A stretch of DNA of 11,101 nt from NCBI GenBank assembly GCA_026387515.1, contig JAPLLP010000078.1, positions 8,078 to 19,178 of the forward strand, given 5' to 3'. Below the pieces are notes generated by a model that saw only the letters and a program-made list of their open reading frames with translations, did not search any database and had not been told where the DNA came from. Positions 1-7,525 of the stretch are shown piece by piece (positions within the stretch are counted from its first letter, which is position 1; the number at the start of each line of letters is the position of its first letter). The stretch comes from Candidatus Omnitrophota bacterium (GTDB taxonomy: Bacteria; Omnitrophota; Koll11; Gygaellales; Profunditerraquicolaceae). Position numbers and translations under genes: made by a program.

Positions 1-2
1 CC

Positions 3-2297
3 GAAAAAAGATCCCAGGCGCTTCTCTATGCTGCGGTCGTACATGAAAGATTGGATTCTGTAGTGAATCTTGGTATATCTTTGGCAACCAGGCCAAGGTT
101 TGTGGAAGATGCGCTGAAGGGAGATTGGAAACAGGCTATTAGCATATTTGAAGGCATTACCGGTAACTTTCCTTTTATCCAGAGGTTATTCGTGACTGAT
201 ACCAACGGCATCATAGTGGTAGATATGCCGGCGGTTAAGGGCGTCGTAGGCTCAAGCCGTGCGGATAAAGACTGGTATAAAGGAGTAAAGGCTAAATGGC
301 AGCCCTATGTTTCAGATGTCTATCAAAGGGTTATTGAACCCAGGTATAATATTGTATCTATCGCTATTCCTGTAAAAAATAGTACTTCCCTGTATGGTGC
401 TAATGTATTATCAGATAATCCGTCCAAGGATGTAATAGGTATATTAGTTTTACAATTGAAGCTGGATACATTTGCCAGCTGGACTAAAGTTTTTGATGTG
501 GGCGTAGGCGGGCTTATGTATATAGTGGATAAAAGCGGCAAGATCGTTTACCATCCTAAATTCAAGCCTCAGATTGACCTTGTGGATTTCTCCGGAGTAC
601 CGATAATCAAAAAAGTGCTTGGCGGGGAGAGCGGAGTTGAGATAAATTTTAATCCTGTTGAAAAAGAAAAACGCGTAGCTGCATATGAGCCGGTGACTGA
701 CTATGGGTGGGGGGTTGTGGTGACTCAGCCGGCAAAGATAGCTTTCATGCCCCGCGACAGGGATTTACTGTTTTTTCTGATTTATAGCTTATTAGCTTTA
801 TTTTTCTCCCTCACGTTAGGGTATTTGATTTTGTTTATCCTGACTATCCGTAAAAAATCCGAGATAGCTTTATTGAGAAGCAGCAGCTTCAAACAGGCGC
901 TCCTGAACACCATTCCCTTCGGTATTGATATTGTAGATAATCAAGGGAATATAATGTATGTGAACCAGATATTAAAAAATGCCATAGGTGAAAATACCGC
1001 CGGTAAAAAATGCTGGGAGGTATACACTGACGATAAAAAGCAGTGCGGTCTCTGTCCTTTAAAAACCGGCTTTGATATCGGAGAGACCAAAAGTGTCGAG
1101 GTCAATGGCGCGTTTGGGGGAAAAACTTTTATTATCATGTATACGGGTATGATTTATGACGGTAAAAAGTCAGTGATGGAGGCTTTTATCGATATCACCG
1201 AGCGCAAAAAAGCGGAACAGATTGTTCAGCAGGCGCTAAATACCAAAACGGTTTTTACCAGCATGGTTTCGCATGAGCTCAGGACTCCGCTTGCCGCCAT
1301 TAAGGAAGGGATCTCTATTGTTTTAGACGGAGAGTCCGGGCCAATCAATAAGGAACAAAAAGAATTCCTGGATATTGCGAAAAGAAACGTAGATAGGCTC
1401 AATAGGCTGATTAGTGAGATCCTCGACTTCCAGAAACTCGAGGCCGGTAAGATGGCGCTCAAAAAGGAAGAAAACGATATTAATGACGTTGTGAGAGAGG
1501 TCTATGGGACTATGCTTTCTTTGGTACAGAATAAAGGTCTTGCTTTTATTATTAAGCCGGATGCGGATCTGCCTCGAATAAAATTTGATAAAGATAAGAT
1601 AATCCAGGTGTTGAATAACCTGGTTTCTAACGCGATTAAGTTTACCGAAAAAGGCTCTATCACCGTCTTTACCAGCCGCGGAGACAATTTTATCCGCGTT
1701 TCTGTGCAGGATACCGGCCCCGGTATAAGAAGCGAGGATATTCCGAGGTTGTTCCGTGAGTTCGAGCAGCTTGAGACCGGCACAGACAGGAAGACCGGAG
1801 GCACGGGGTTAGGTTTGATAATTTCCAAAGAGATAATCGAAGGCCATAAAGGAAAAATTTGGGTAGAGTCAAAAATCGGCGAAGGTTCTATCTTACATTT
1901 CGTCTTGCCGATCGAAGAACGCAGGAATAATATGCCGAAAACCATACTTTTGGTTGAAGATGAACCGGATGTTGCCAGGCTGACCGCTTCCAGGCTCAAA
2001 AAAGCAGGGTATGAAATTTTAACCGCAACTGACGGACAGGAGGCCCTGGACCTGTTAGAAGGGAAAAAACCAGACCTGATATTACTGGATCTAGTTATTC
2101 CTCGCGTGAGTGGTTATGATGTAGCCAAGAAGCTAAAGCAAGACATCCGGTTTAAAAATATACCCATTATTTTATTTACTGCCAGCGCTATAAACGACTT
2201 TGCGCAGAAATTGATAGAGACCGGCGCTGCGGATTATATCATCAAGCCGTTTGAACCGGGACAATTACTGGAAAAGATAAAGAAGTTTATTCGATAA
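3..2297 (+). CDS. Hybrid sensor histidine kinase: dCache-TM-PAS-HisKA-HATPase-REC (N-terminus cut by window edge)
   Basis: This is a membrane-bound sensor kinase that should autophosphorylate on His and pass phosphate to its own receiver. The reading frame is open from the first complete codon (position 3), so the gene begins outside the window. In fragment numbering, residues 1-250 resemble a periplasmic double-Cache sensor. A membrane segment lies at about 255-282. A PAS domain follows at about 295-403, with a Cys cluster C337...C348-x2-C351-P. The HisKA H-box SHELRTPL has phospho-acceptor H424. The HATPase shows an N box (NNLVSNAIKF), DTGPGI and GGTGLGL. The C-terminal receiver has acceptor D696, a conserved Thr in LFTAS, and K748 in KPF. 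The linker between kinase and receiver is only a few residues and contains a Met that looks like an old start. The first transmembrane helix is presumably upstream. Receiver 1 follows after 15 nt, so the two are probably co-transcribed. The sensed ligand is unknown. Confidence 0.93.
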   Translation, partial: EKRSQALLYAAVVHERLDSVVNLGISLATRPRFVEDALKGDWKQAISIFEGITGNFPFIQRLFVTDTNGIIVVDMPAVKGVVGSSRADKDWYKGVKAKWQPYVSDVYQRVIEPRYNIVSIAIPVKNSTSLYGANVLSDNPSKDVIGILVLQLKLDTFASWTKVFDVGVGGLMYIVDKSGKIVYHPKFKPQIDLVDFSGVPIIKKVLGGESGVEINFNPVEKEKRVAAYEPVTDYGWGVVVTQPAKIAFMPRDRDLLFFLIYSLLALFFSLTLGYLILFILTIRKKSEIALLRSSSFKQALLNTIPFGIDIVDNQGNIMYVNQILKNAIGENTAGKKCWEVYTDDKKQCGLCPLKTGFDIGETKSVEVNGAFGGKTFIIMYTGMIYDGKKSVMEAFIDITERKKAEQIVQQALNTKTVFTSMVSHELRTPLAAIKEGISIVLDGESGPINKEQKEFLDIAKRNVDRLNRLISEILDFQKLEAGKMALKKEENDINDVVREVYGTMLSLVQNKGLAFIIKPDADLPRIKFDKDKIIQVLNNLVSNAIKFTEKGSITVFTSRGDNFIRVSVQDTGPGIRSEDIPRLFREFEQLETGTDRKTGGTGLGLIISKEIIEGHKGKIWVESKIGEGSILHFVLPIEERRNNMPKTILLVEDEPDVARLTASRLKKAGYEILTATDGQEALDLLEGKKPDLILLDLVIPRVSGYDVAKKLKQDIRFKNIPIILFTASAINDFAQKLIETGAADYIIKPFEPGQLLEKIKKFIR

Positions 2298-2312
2298 AAG
2301 GAGCGTGGGTAT

Positions 2313-2708
2313 ATGCCTAATTTAAAGATTCTCCTAGTCGACGATGAAGAAGATTTCCGTAAGATCTTAGGTGTAAGGCTAAAGGGATGGGGTTATGATG
2401 TAATCGAGGCTGACAGCGGCAAAGTAGCTATTGATATGGTGGTGCACCAGGAACCGAATATTATAATCCTAGATTTTTTGATGCCGGATATGGATGGGGC
2501 CGCTACCTTAAAAGAGATACGCAAGTTCAACAGTAAGATACCGGTGATCATGTTTACCGCGCATTTGCACGAAAAGACAATCGAGGAAGTAAGGGAATTA
2601 GGCGTCAGCGCCTTTGTGCCGAAAATAAGCGCCTATACGGATACCATTGCTGCTTTGCAGGCGGCATTAAAGATGGTAGACGATCAATCGCATAACACCC
2701 CGCGCTAA
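2313..2708 (+). CDS. Stand-alone response regulator receiver (CheY-like), receiver 1
   Basis: This is a single receiver domain of 131 residues with no DNA-binding or enzymatic output, so it probably signals by protein contact. Acidic-pocket residues D10 and D11, phospho-acceptor D54 (IIILDFLMP), T82 and K104 are all present. The conserved Lys is in FVPKIS, without the Pro that normally follows it (KP), which is a variation at the switch region. The start is ATG after AAAAGGAG, with 9 nt between GGAG and ATG, and lies 15 nt after the hybrid kinase stop. It is therefore likely in the same transcript and a candidate partner of that kinase. The last three codons (T-P-R) and the TAA stop lie inside repeat R1, so the element appears to have supplied this gene's 3' end. 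Confidence 0.9.
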   Translation: MPNLKILLVDDEEDFRKILGVRLKGWGYDVIEADSGKVAIDMVVHQEPNIIILDFLMPDMDGAATLKEIRKFNSKIPVIMFTAHLHEKTIEEVRELGVSAFVPKISAYTDTIAALQAALKMVDDQSHNTPR

Positions 2709-2779
2709 GCGGACACCTGGCCCAGATAGACGCCCGGCGCTAATAGGATTTGCGCCGGCGTTCACTTACTGTGAAGGAG
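2695..2779 (+). repeat. Structured intergenic repeat R1 (short form) carrying the Shine-Dalgarno of receiver 2
   Basis: R1 is one of three related elements in this window. It opens with ACACCCCGCGCTAA (2695-2708), matching the start of R3. A 34-nt block at 2714-2747 matches R2 (5064-5097) with one mismatch. The outer stem pairs CGCCCGGCGC (2731-2740) with GCGCCGGCG (2752-2760): nine pairs plus one bulged C, closed by an 11-nt loop. The SD hairpin follows directly: TTCAC, loop TTACT, GTGAA (2761-2775), then GGAG (2776-2779). The two internal hairpins seen in R2 and R3 are missing, leaving a CTGGCCC arm at 2717-2723 without a partner. There is no U-tract, so it is not a typical terminator. Confidence 0.85.
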
Positions 2780-2787
2780 AAATGAAC

Positions 2788-3159
2788 ATGTCAAAGAAAA
2801 GGATATTATTGGTCGATGATGAAGAAGATCTGGTAAAGACGGTATCCTTTCGCCTGGAGGCTAACGGCTACGAAGTTACGAGCGCTTATAACGGCCTGGA
2901 GGCCATGGATAAGGCGCATAAGGAGAAGCCGGATCTGATAATTTTGGATATTATGCTGCCCAAGATGGACGGATATAAGGTGTGCGGGCTGCTTAAGAAT
3001 GACTCAAGGTATAAGGAAACCCCTATTATAATGTTCAGCGCGCGGGCCCAAGAGTCAGACATGAAGATGGGTGAAGAGGTGGGCGCTGATGCCTATATTA
3101 CCAAACCGTTTGAACCTAAGACGCTGCTAGACAAGATCAGCGAGCTGTTAAATAAATGA
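2788..3159 (+). CDS. Stand-alone response regulator receiver, receiver 2
   Basis: This is a 123-residue single receiver domain. D10 and D11 form the acidic pocket, D54 (LIILDIMLP) is the phospho-acceptor, S84 (MFSAR) takes the place of the usual Thr, and K106-P107-F108 is the canonical Lys motif. There is no output domain, so it probably works by protein binding. An in-frame ATG exists at 2782, only 2 nt after GGAG. The ATG at 2788 gives 8-nt spacing and a normal receiver N-terminus (MSKKRILLVDDEED), so it was chosen. The stop overlaps the start of the next kinase gene in an ATGA arrangement. This implies translational coupling and makes the PAS-kinase-PilZ protein its most likely partner. 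Its ribosome binding site is donated by repeat R1. Confidence 0.9.
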   Translation: MSKKRILLVDDEEDLVKTVSFRLEANGYEVTSAYNGLEAMDKAHKEKPDLIILDIMLPKMDGYKVCGLLKNDSRYKETPIIMFSARAQESDMKMGEEVGADAYITKPFEPKTLLDKISELLNK

Positions 3160-5057
3160 AGAAAGAACAGGAACAATACCGGCTTTTAAGGGACTTTATG
3201 GACCATGTGCCCGACGTTATCTATTTTAAGGATAAACAGGGCAGGTTGATCTTGGTGAACAAGGCGCACGCCAAAGGCCTGGGGCTTAAGCCGGAAGAGG
3301 TAATAGGAAAGACCGATTTTGATATCTTTCCCCGGGAACGCGCCAAGCTTATGGCGCTTGATGACCGTAAAGTCATGGTTTCCGGTAAGGCTATCATCGA
3401 TAAGGTTGAGCGGGCCACCCGGCCTGACGGCGTGGATAACTATGTTTCTACCACCAAGATACCCCGTTTTGATAAAAAAGGCAGGGTTATCGGGCTCGTG
3501 GGCATTACTCGCGACATCACCCACCGTATGCAGCTCAAGCGTCTGGAAGAGGAGCGGGTCCGGATCAGCAAGAAATTAGAAGTCCTGGAGGAGCTCAATA
3601 AATTAGAATCAGGTTTTATCTCGGCAGTTTCTCATGAGTTGAGGACGCCGCTAGCGATCATTAAAGAGGCGATAGGATTGGTTGTCGACGGCCTGGCCGG
3701 ACCTTTAAGCGGCCAACAGAAAGATTTATTAGGGCGAGCCAGCAATAATATAGGCCGGCTGAAAAATATTATCGATGATCTACTGGATATATCGCGTATT
3801 GAAACCGGAAGGCTTAAGCTGCATTATTCGCTGGTTAATCTTAATGACCTGATCGTAGATTCGGCGGACCATTTCCAGCGCCTGGCGGAAGACAAGGGCG
3901 TAAGGTTGCAGTATCAATTACCCAAAAAAGAGATCAATATTTTCGTGGACGCAGAAAGGACCGTCCAGATAATCAACAATCTCATTGATAATGCCTTAAA
4001 ATTCACCGAAGATAAGGGTGAGGTTAAGATACAGGTTAATATATTGGAAGAGAAAGCCAGGGTGGGGGTTTTCGATACCGGCGTAGGTATAAGTCAGGAA
4101 GACCTGCCTAAATTGTTCAACAGATTTGTGCAGGTATCTAAGGTATCCGGCGCGGAAAAAAAAGGCGTAGGCCTGGGACTTTCCATAATAAAGGAATTAG
4201 TGCATAAGCACGGCGGTGAGATCTGGGTTGAATCTAAATTAGGGGTAGGCAGCAGGTTTTACTTTACCTTGCCCAGGGTGCATAGCGCGAATATCCTGAG
4301 CAAAGATATAAGGGTAAAGATAAATGATCTGCTTACTCAGGGCAAAAAGGTATATCTGATTAATTTGCTGGTGGTCAATAGCCGCGAAATCAAAATAACC
4401 CCCCAGAAATTAACCAAGGATTTAAAAAGCATCATCGAAGTTGCCTTCAGGCGCGTTGCTCATACCGGGGATGATAGTTTTCGCATAGATAGCGCGGATG
4501 CCCGAAAGGCTGAATTCAGTGTTATTTTTCCCGAAGCGAATGATAAAAAAATCTCCCGGTCCGTTGAGCTGCTCAAGGAGAAGATCAAGGATTATTTTAT
4601 CCGCAACAGGGTGAAGAATCTATTCGTTAATATCGGTAAGCTTCCTTATATCAAGAAGGAAGATCGGGTCGCCGGTAATTTTTATGTCGAGAATGTCCAT
4701 ATCGGTTTTGAAAAAAGATATTTTAAGAGAATTGATTGCAACCGGGATATTGAGATCTTTTTTCCGGACAGATCAGTGGCATTATCTGTTCAGGCCGTGG
4801 ATATTTCCCAAGGTGGGATCTGCTTTTTAAGCCGGAGTCAATTTAAGACAGATAAGCAGATAGAGGTTAAGTTTAAATTATTCAAGGCCAAGAGCCCTGT
4901 ATCTCTTAAGGCCAGGGTGGCCTGGATCAAGCCTATTCAAGGGACCGGGGGTAAAGAGAATAAATATAAAATAGGCGTAGAGTTTTTCAGCATGAAAGGT
5001 AAGAATAAAAAATGGCTCTTAAAATTTATCAAGTCCATAATTTCCCTAAAAAAATAG
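3156..5057 (+). CDS. Soluble PAS histidine kinase with degenerate GGDEF-like region and C-terminal PilZ domain
   Basis: This is a 633-residue cytoplasmic kinase with no predicted membrane segment. It has a PAS domain (about 5-120), a short coiled-coil linker (about 120-148), and HisKA with SHELRTPL and acceptor H160. The HATPase (about 250-376) shows NNLIDNALKF, D307-TGVGI and GVGLGLS. Residues about 385-505 resemble the GGDEF fold, but the signature is R450-K451-A452-E453-F454, so cyclase activity is unlikely. The C-terminal PilZ domain (about 517-625) has an intact R521-x3-R525 and D549-x-S551-x2-G554, the residues used by PilZ domains to bind c-di-GMP. Kinase plus PilZ in one chain is uncommon and suggests that c-di-GMP modulates, or co-localises, the kinase. 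The start overlaps the receiver 2 stop by 4 nt. The GGDEF reading is less certain than the rest. Confidence 0.9.
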   Translation: MKKEQEQYRLLRDFMDHVPDVIYFKDKQGRLILVNKAHAKGLGLKPEEVIGKTDFDIFPRERAKLMALDDRKVMVSGKAIIDKVERATRPDGVDNYVSTTKIPRFDKKGRVIGLVGITRDITHRMQLKRLEEERVRISKKLEVLEELNKLESGFISAVSHELRTPLAIIKEAIGLVVDGLAGPLSGQQKDLLGRASNNIGRLKNIIDDLLDISRIETGRLKLHYSLVNLNDLIVDSADHFQRLAEDKGVRLQYQLPKKEINIFVDAERTVQIINNLIDNALKFTEDKGEVKIQVNILEEKARVGVFDTGVGISQEDLPKLFNRFVQVSKVSGAEKKGVGLGLSIIKELVHKHGGEIWVESKLGVGSRFYFTLPRVHSANILSKDIRVKINDLLTQGKKVYLINLLVVNSREIKITPQKLTKDLKSIIEVAFRRVAHTGDDSFRIDSADARKAEFSVIFPEANDKKISRSVELLKEKIKDYFIRNRVKNLFVNIGKLPYIKKEDRVAGNFYVENVHIGFEKRYFKRIDCNRDIEIFFPDRSVALSVQAVDISQGGICFLSRSQFKTDKQIEVKFKLFKAKSPVSLKARVAWIKPIQGTGGKENKYKIGVEFFSMKGKNKKWLLKFIKSIISLKK

Positions 5058-5062
5058 GAATA

Positions 5063-5175
5063 ACACCTGGCCCGGATAGACGCCCGGCGCTAATAGGCTA
5101 CCTGGCCCAAATAGGTATTGGGCCAGTGTCCCCCGCTGGGGAATTTGCGCCGGCGTTCACTTACTGTGAAGGAGG
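5063..5175 (+). repeat. Structured intergenic repeat R2 (long form) carrying the Shine-Dalgarno of gspE
   Basis: R2 fills the gap between the kinase and the ATPase. The outer stem pairs CGCCCGGCGC (5081-5090) with GCGCCGGCG (5147-5155), with one bulged C. It encloses hairpin 1, CTGGCCCAA (5102-5110) with TTGGGCCAG (5118-5126), and hairpin 2, TCCCC (5129-5133), loop CGCT, GGGGA (5138-5142). The SD hairpin TTCAC-TTACT-GTGAA (5156-5170) leads straight into GGAGG (5171-5175). A second CTGGCCC copy at 5067-5073 could compete for the GGGCCAG arm, giving an alternative fold. No U-tract is present. Stems differ from R3 by paired changes. Confidence 0.88.
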
Positions 5176-5180
5176 CACAA

Positions 5181-6875
5181 TTGGCTAAGCAGAGGAAAGC
5201 CTTAGGCGAGAGTCTGGTAGAGGAAGGCATTATAACCCGCGAACAACTCGCTCAGGCCGAGGCTGAGGAAAAGAAGAGCGGTCAAGCATTAAGGAAGGTT
5301 CTGGTCAGGATGGGGTTGGTGGCGGAAGAAGACCTGGTGTCATTCTTAAGCAAGATTTTGGAGATCCCCAGGATCGAGTTGAATAACTATCTTATAGATC
5401 CTAAAGTCGTAGAGCTGGTTCCCGAAGAGCTGGCCAGGAAGTATGAACTTATCCCTGTGCTTAAGATAGGCAATAGGCTTACCTGCGCGATGATCGACCC
5501 GTGGAATATATTTGCCCTGGATGAGATCCGGGCCAAGACCAATCTTGTGGTTGAGCCGTCTCTTGCTACCGAAGCCGAAATAAAGAAGGCGTTGGATGAA
5601 CAGTATGGCGTAAAAGGAAGTATAGAGGAATTGATAAAGTCCATAGATGTAGAAAATTTGAGAACCGGTGATAATAAAAAGATTTACCCCAAGAAACTTC
5701 AGGACCTGGTTGAAGAGCCCGTGGTGGTGAGATTGGTAAATCTCATGATTATGAAGGCGATCAGTGAAGGCGCCAGCGATATACACTTAGAGCCGGAGGA
5801 AGAGGTCCTAAAGGTGCGGTTCAGGGTCGACGGTATATTGCATGAAGAGAGCTCTCCACCAAAGCACCTTGAATCAGCCATAATCTCCAGGATCAAGATT
5901 ATGGCCAATCTTAATATCTCGGAAAGGCGCCTGCCGCAGGACGGAAGATTTACCATCAAGGCGGAGGGTAAGCAGATAGACGTGCGTATTTCCTGTGTGC
6001 CGACAATATACGGAGAGAATTTAGTCATGCGTCTCTTAGACGTGTCGAGCGCTCTTTTAGGGTTGGAGCAGTTAGGTTTTTCCAAAGATACGCTGGATAA
6101 ATATAATAAGCTTATAGTGCGGCCTCATGGAATGCTCCTGGTTTCCGGTCCGACAGGCAGCGGCAAGACCACCACTCTTTATGCATCTTTAGAGAAGATA
6201 AACACCACGGAAAAGAACATTATTACCATTGAGGATCCCGTGGAATATAAGCTCGCCGGTATCCGGCAGATCCAGATAGAACAGAAGATAAATTTTACCT
6301 TTGGCAACGGACTGCGTTCGATCTTAAGGCAGGATCCCGATATTATAATGGTGGGAGAGATCAGGGATTTGGATACTGCCGAGATCGCCATCCAGGCTGC
6401 TTTGACCGGGCATCTGGTATTTTCCACGTTGCATACCAATGATGCCCCCGGAGCGATAACCAGGTTGATCGATATGGGGATCGAATCATTTTTGGCAGCG
6501 TCTTCGGTTATCGGCGTATTGGCACAAAGGTTAGTGCGAAAACTCTGCCCGGATTGTAAAGAGAAATATATGCCGACAGATGAGGTTTTAAGGGATATAG
6601 GGCTCTCAGGCGAATCACAGGGGATAGTGTTTTACAGAGGAAAAGGTTGCCCTAAATGCATGGATACCGGGTACAAAGGCAGGCTCGGTATCTATGAGTT
6701 GATGCTTTTGGATGATAAGGTCCGCAACCTTATCGTAGCTAAGTCTTCCACGGATACGATCAGAAAGCAGGCCATTGCTTCCGGGATGATCACCCTCCAG
6801 GAAGACGGGATACAGAAGGTTAAGGATGGTATTACTACGGCGGAAGAAGTTTTGCGCGTGACAAGGGAGGAATAA
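5181..6875 (+). CDS. gspE: GspE/PilB-family assembly ATPase
   Basis: This hexameric cytoplasmic ATPase powers pilus or pseudopilus assembly. It is 564 residues from a TTG start placed 5 nt after the GGAGG of R2. The open frame runs further upstream, but only through repeat sequence. The N-terminal region (about 1-140) is MshEN/T2SSE_N-like, with a KALGESL...G motif and a weaker second copy. Walker A is GPTGSGKT with K329. The Asp box is IEDPVEY, the Walker B region holds E393 in MVGEIRD, and the His box is STLHTND. A four-Cys zinc motif (CPDC and CPKC) lies near the C-terminus. All catalytic elements look intact. It overlaps gspF by one base (TAATG), and the GGGAGG for gspF lies within its last codons. 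Family is certain; whether it serves secretion or pili is not, though GspG/I/J/K-type neighbours favour a T2SS-like or hybrid system. Confidence 0.95.
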   Translation: MAKQRKALGESLVEEGIITREQLAQAEAEEKKSGQALRKVLVRMGLVAEEDLVSFLSKILEIPRIELNNYLIDPKVVELVPEELARKYELIPVLKIGNRLTCAMIDPWNIFALDEIRAKTNLVVEPSLATEAEIKKALDEQYGVKGSIEELIKSIDVENLRTGDNKKIYPKKLQDLVEEPVVVRLVNLMIMKAISEGASDIHLEPEEEVLKVRFRVDGILHEESSPPKHLESAIISRIKIMANLNISERRLPQDGRFTIKAEGKQIDVRISCVPTIYGENLVMRLLDVSSALLGLEQLGFSKDTLDKYNKLIVRPHGMLLVSGPTGSGKTTTLYASLEKINTTEKNIITIEDPVEYKLAGIRQIQIEQKINFTFGNGLRSILRQDPDIIMVGEIRDLDTAEIAIQAALTGHLVFSTLHTNDAPGAITRLIDMGIESFLAASSVIGVLAQRLVRKLCPDCKEKYMPTDEVLRDIGLSGESQGIVFYRGKGCPKCMDTGYKGRLGIYELMLLDDKVRNLIVAKSSTDTIRKQAIASGMITLQEDGIQKVKDGITTAEEVLRVTREE

Positions 6876-7525
6876 TGCCGGTCTATGTTTACAAGGCGCG
6901 CGACGGAGCGGGTAAAGCGATAAAAGGTAAGATGGAGGCTTTGAATAAGACCGCCTTGATAGATAAACTGCATAGTCTGGGGTACATGACTACGTCTGTC
7001 AACGAATCCATGCCCGGGCTTGAGGTTGGTTCTTTATTTGAAGACTTAAAATGGATAAGTTCCGACGATATGCTTATGTTTTATATACAATTGGCCAACA
7101 TGTTAGAGGCCGGATTAACCATCTTAATGTCTTTAAAGGTACTTTCTAAACAGATCGGAAATAAGAAATTAAAAGATACGGTACGGAGTATTGCCAGGCA
7201 AGTTGAAGCGGGGAATAAACTTTCAGCGGCCTTTGCCATGCACCCGCGCGTATTTAGCGGGTTATTCGTAAGTATGGTAAAAACCGGAGAGGAGACCGGG
7301 AAATTAGATACCGTTCTATTGCGCTACGCCAATTTTTTTGAAGAACAGGAAGACCTGAAGCGCAAGATAAAAGGCGCGCTTTTTTACCCGTTGATACTTC
7401 TATGTTTCGGTACCGCGGTCACACTTTTTCTGGTTTCTTTTATTATCCCGCAGTTTGCCCAGATATACTTATTTGTTTATTATTTTTGTCATTGCTGTCG
7501 CGTATATTTTATACCGCTATTCTAG
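6875..7525 (+). CDS. gspF: GspF/PilC inner-membrane platform protein, N-terminal fragment (gene broken by frameshift)
   Basis: The platform protein links the ATPase to pilin insertion. This frame encodes the cytoplasmic start (MPVYVYKARDGAGK), the first GspF domain (LANMLEAGLTILMSL ... KTGEETGKLD) and the following membrane helix up to about FIIPQFAQIY (near 7468). After that the translation becomes aberrant and ends at TAG (7523-7525). The rest of the protein continues in the +1 frame (7455-8015). Compared with the usual family pattern, the loop with the LP-x2-T motif between FAQIY and the next helix is missing, about 25 residues. A deletion whose length is not a multiple of three explains both the gap and the frame change. 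Start is ATG overlapping the gspE stop, with GGGAGG 5 bases upstream. It could be a real mutation or an assembly error. Confidence 0.85.
   Translation: MPVYVYKARDGAGKAIKGKMEALNKTALIDKLHSLGYMTTSVNESMPGLEVGSLFEDLKWISSDDMLMFYIQLANMLEAGLTILMSLKVLSKQIGNKKLKDTVRSIARQVEAGNKLSAAFAMHPRVFSGLFVSMVKTGEETGKLDTVLLRYANFFEEQEDLKRKIKGALFYPLILLCFGTAVTLFLVSFIIPQFAQIYLFVYYFCHCCRVYFIPLF

Noticed and set aside
51..53. TTG at 51 as the start of the hybrid kinase
   Set aside because: The frame is open to the left edge and the upstream residues continue the sensor-domain pattern; there is no Shine-Dalgarno. The gene is truncated by the window.
1502..1999. Antisense open frame opposite the hybrid kinase (165 codons)
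   Set aside because: It lies wholly over clear kinase and receiver coding sequence and has no recognisable domain. Other antisense frames in the window look the same.
2731..2760. Repeat stems as intrinsic terminators
   Set aside because: No T-run follows any of the stems; a Shine-Dalgarno follows instead.
5063..5175. R2/R3 as a c-di-GMP riboswitch
   Set aside because: Tempting given the pilus and PilZ context, but I do not see the conserved bases of the GEMM-I or c-di-GMP-II classes.
5118..5180. N-terminal extension of gspE (from TTG at 5118) into R2
   Set aside because: The added residues are encoded by the repeat (GQCPPLGNLRRRSLTVKE) and resemble the equivalent extension of the pilin gene. 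Family homology begins after the embedded GGAGG, where a TTG lies at proper spacing.
7466..7525. Programmed frameshift in gspF
   Set aside because: The change needed is +1, there is no convincing shift signal, and about 25 family residues are missing, so a deletion explains the data better.
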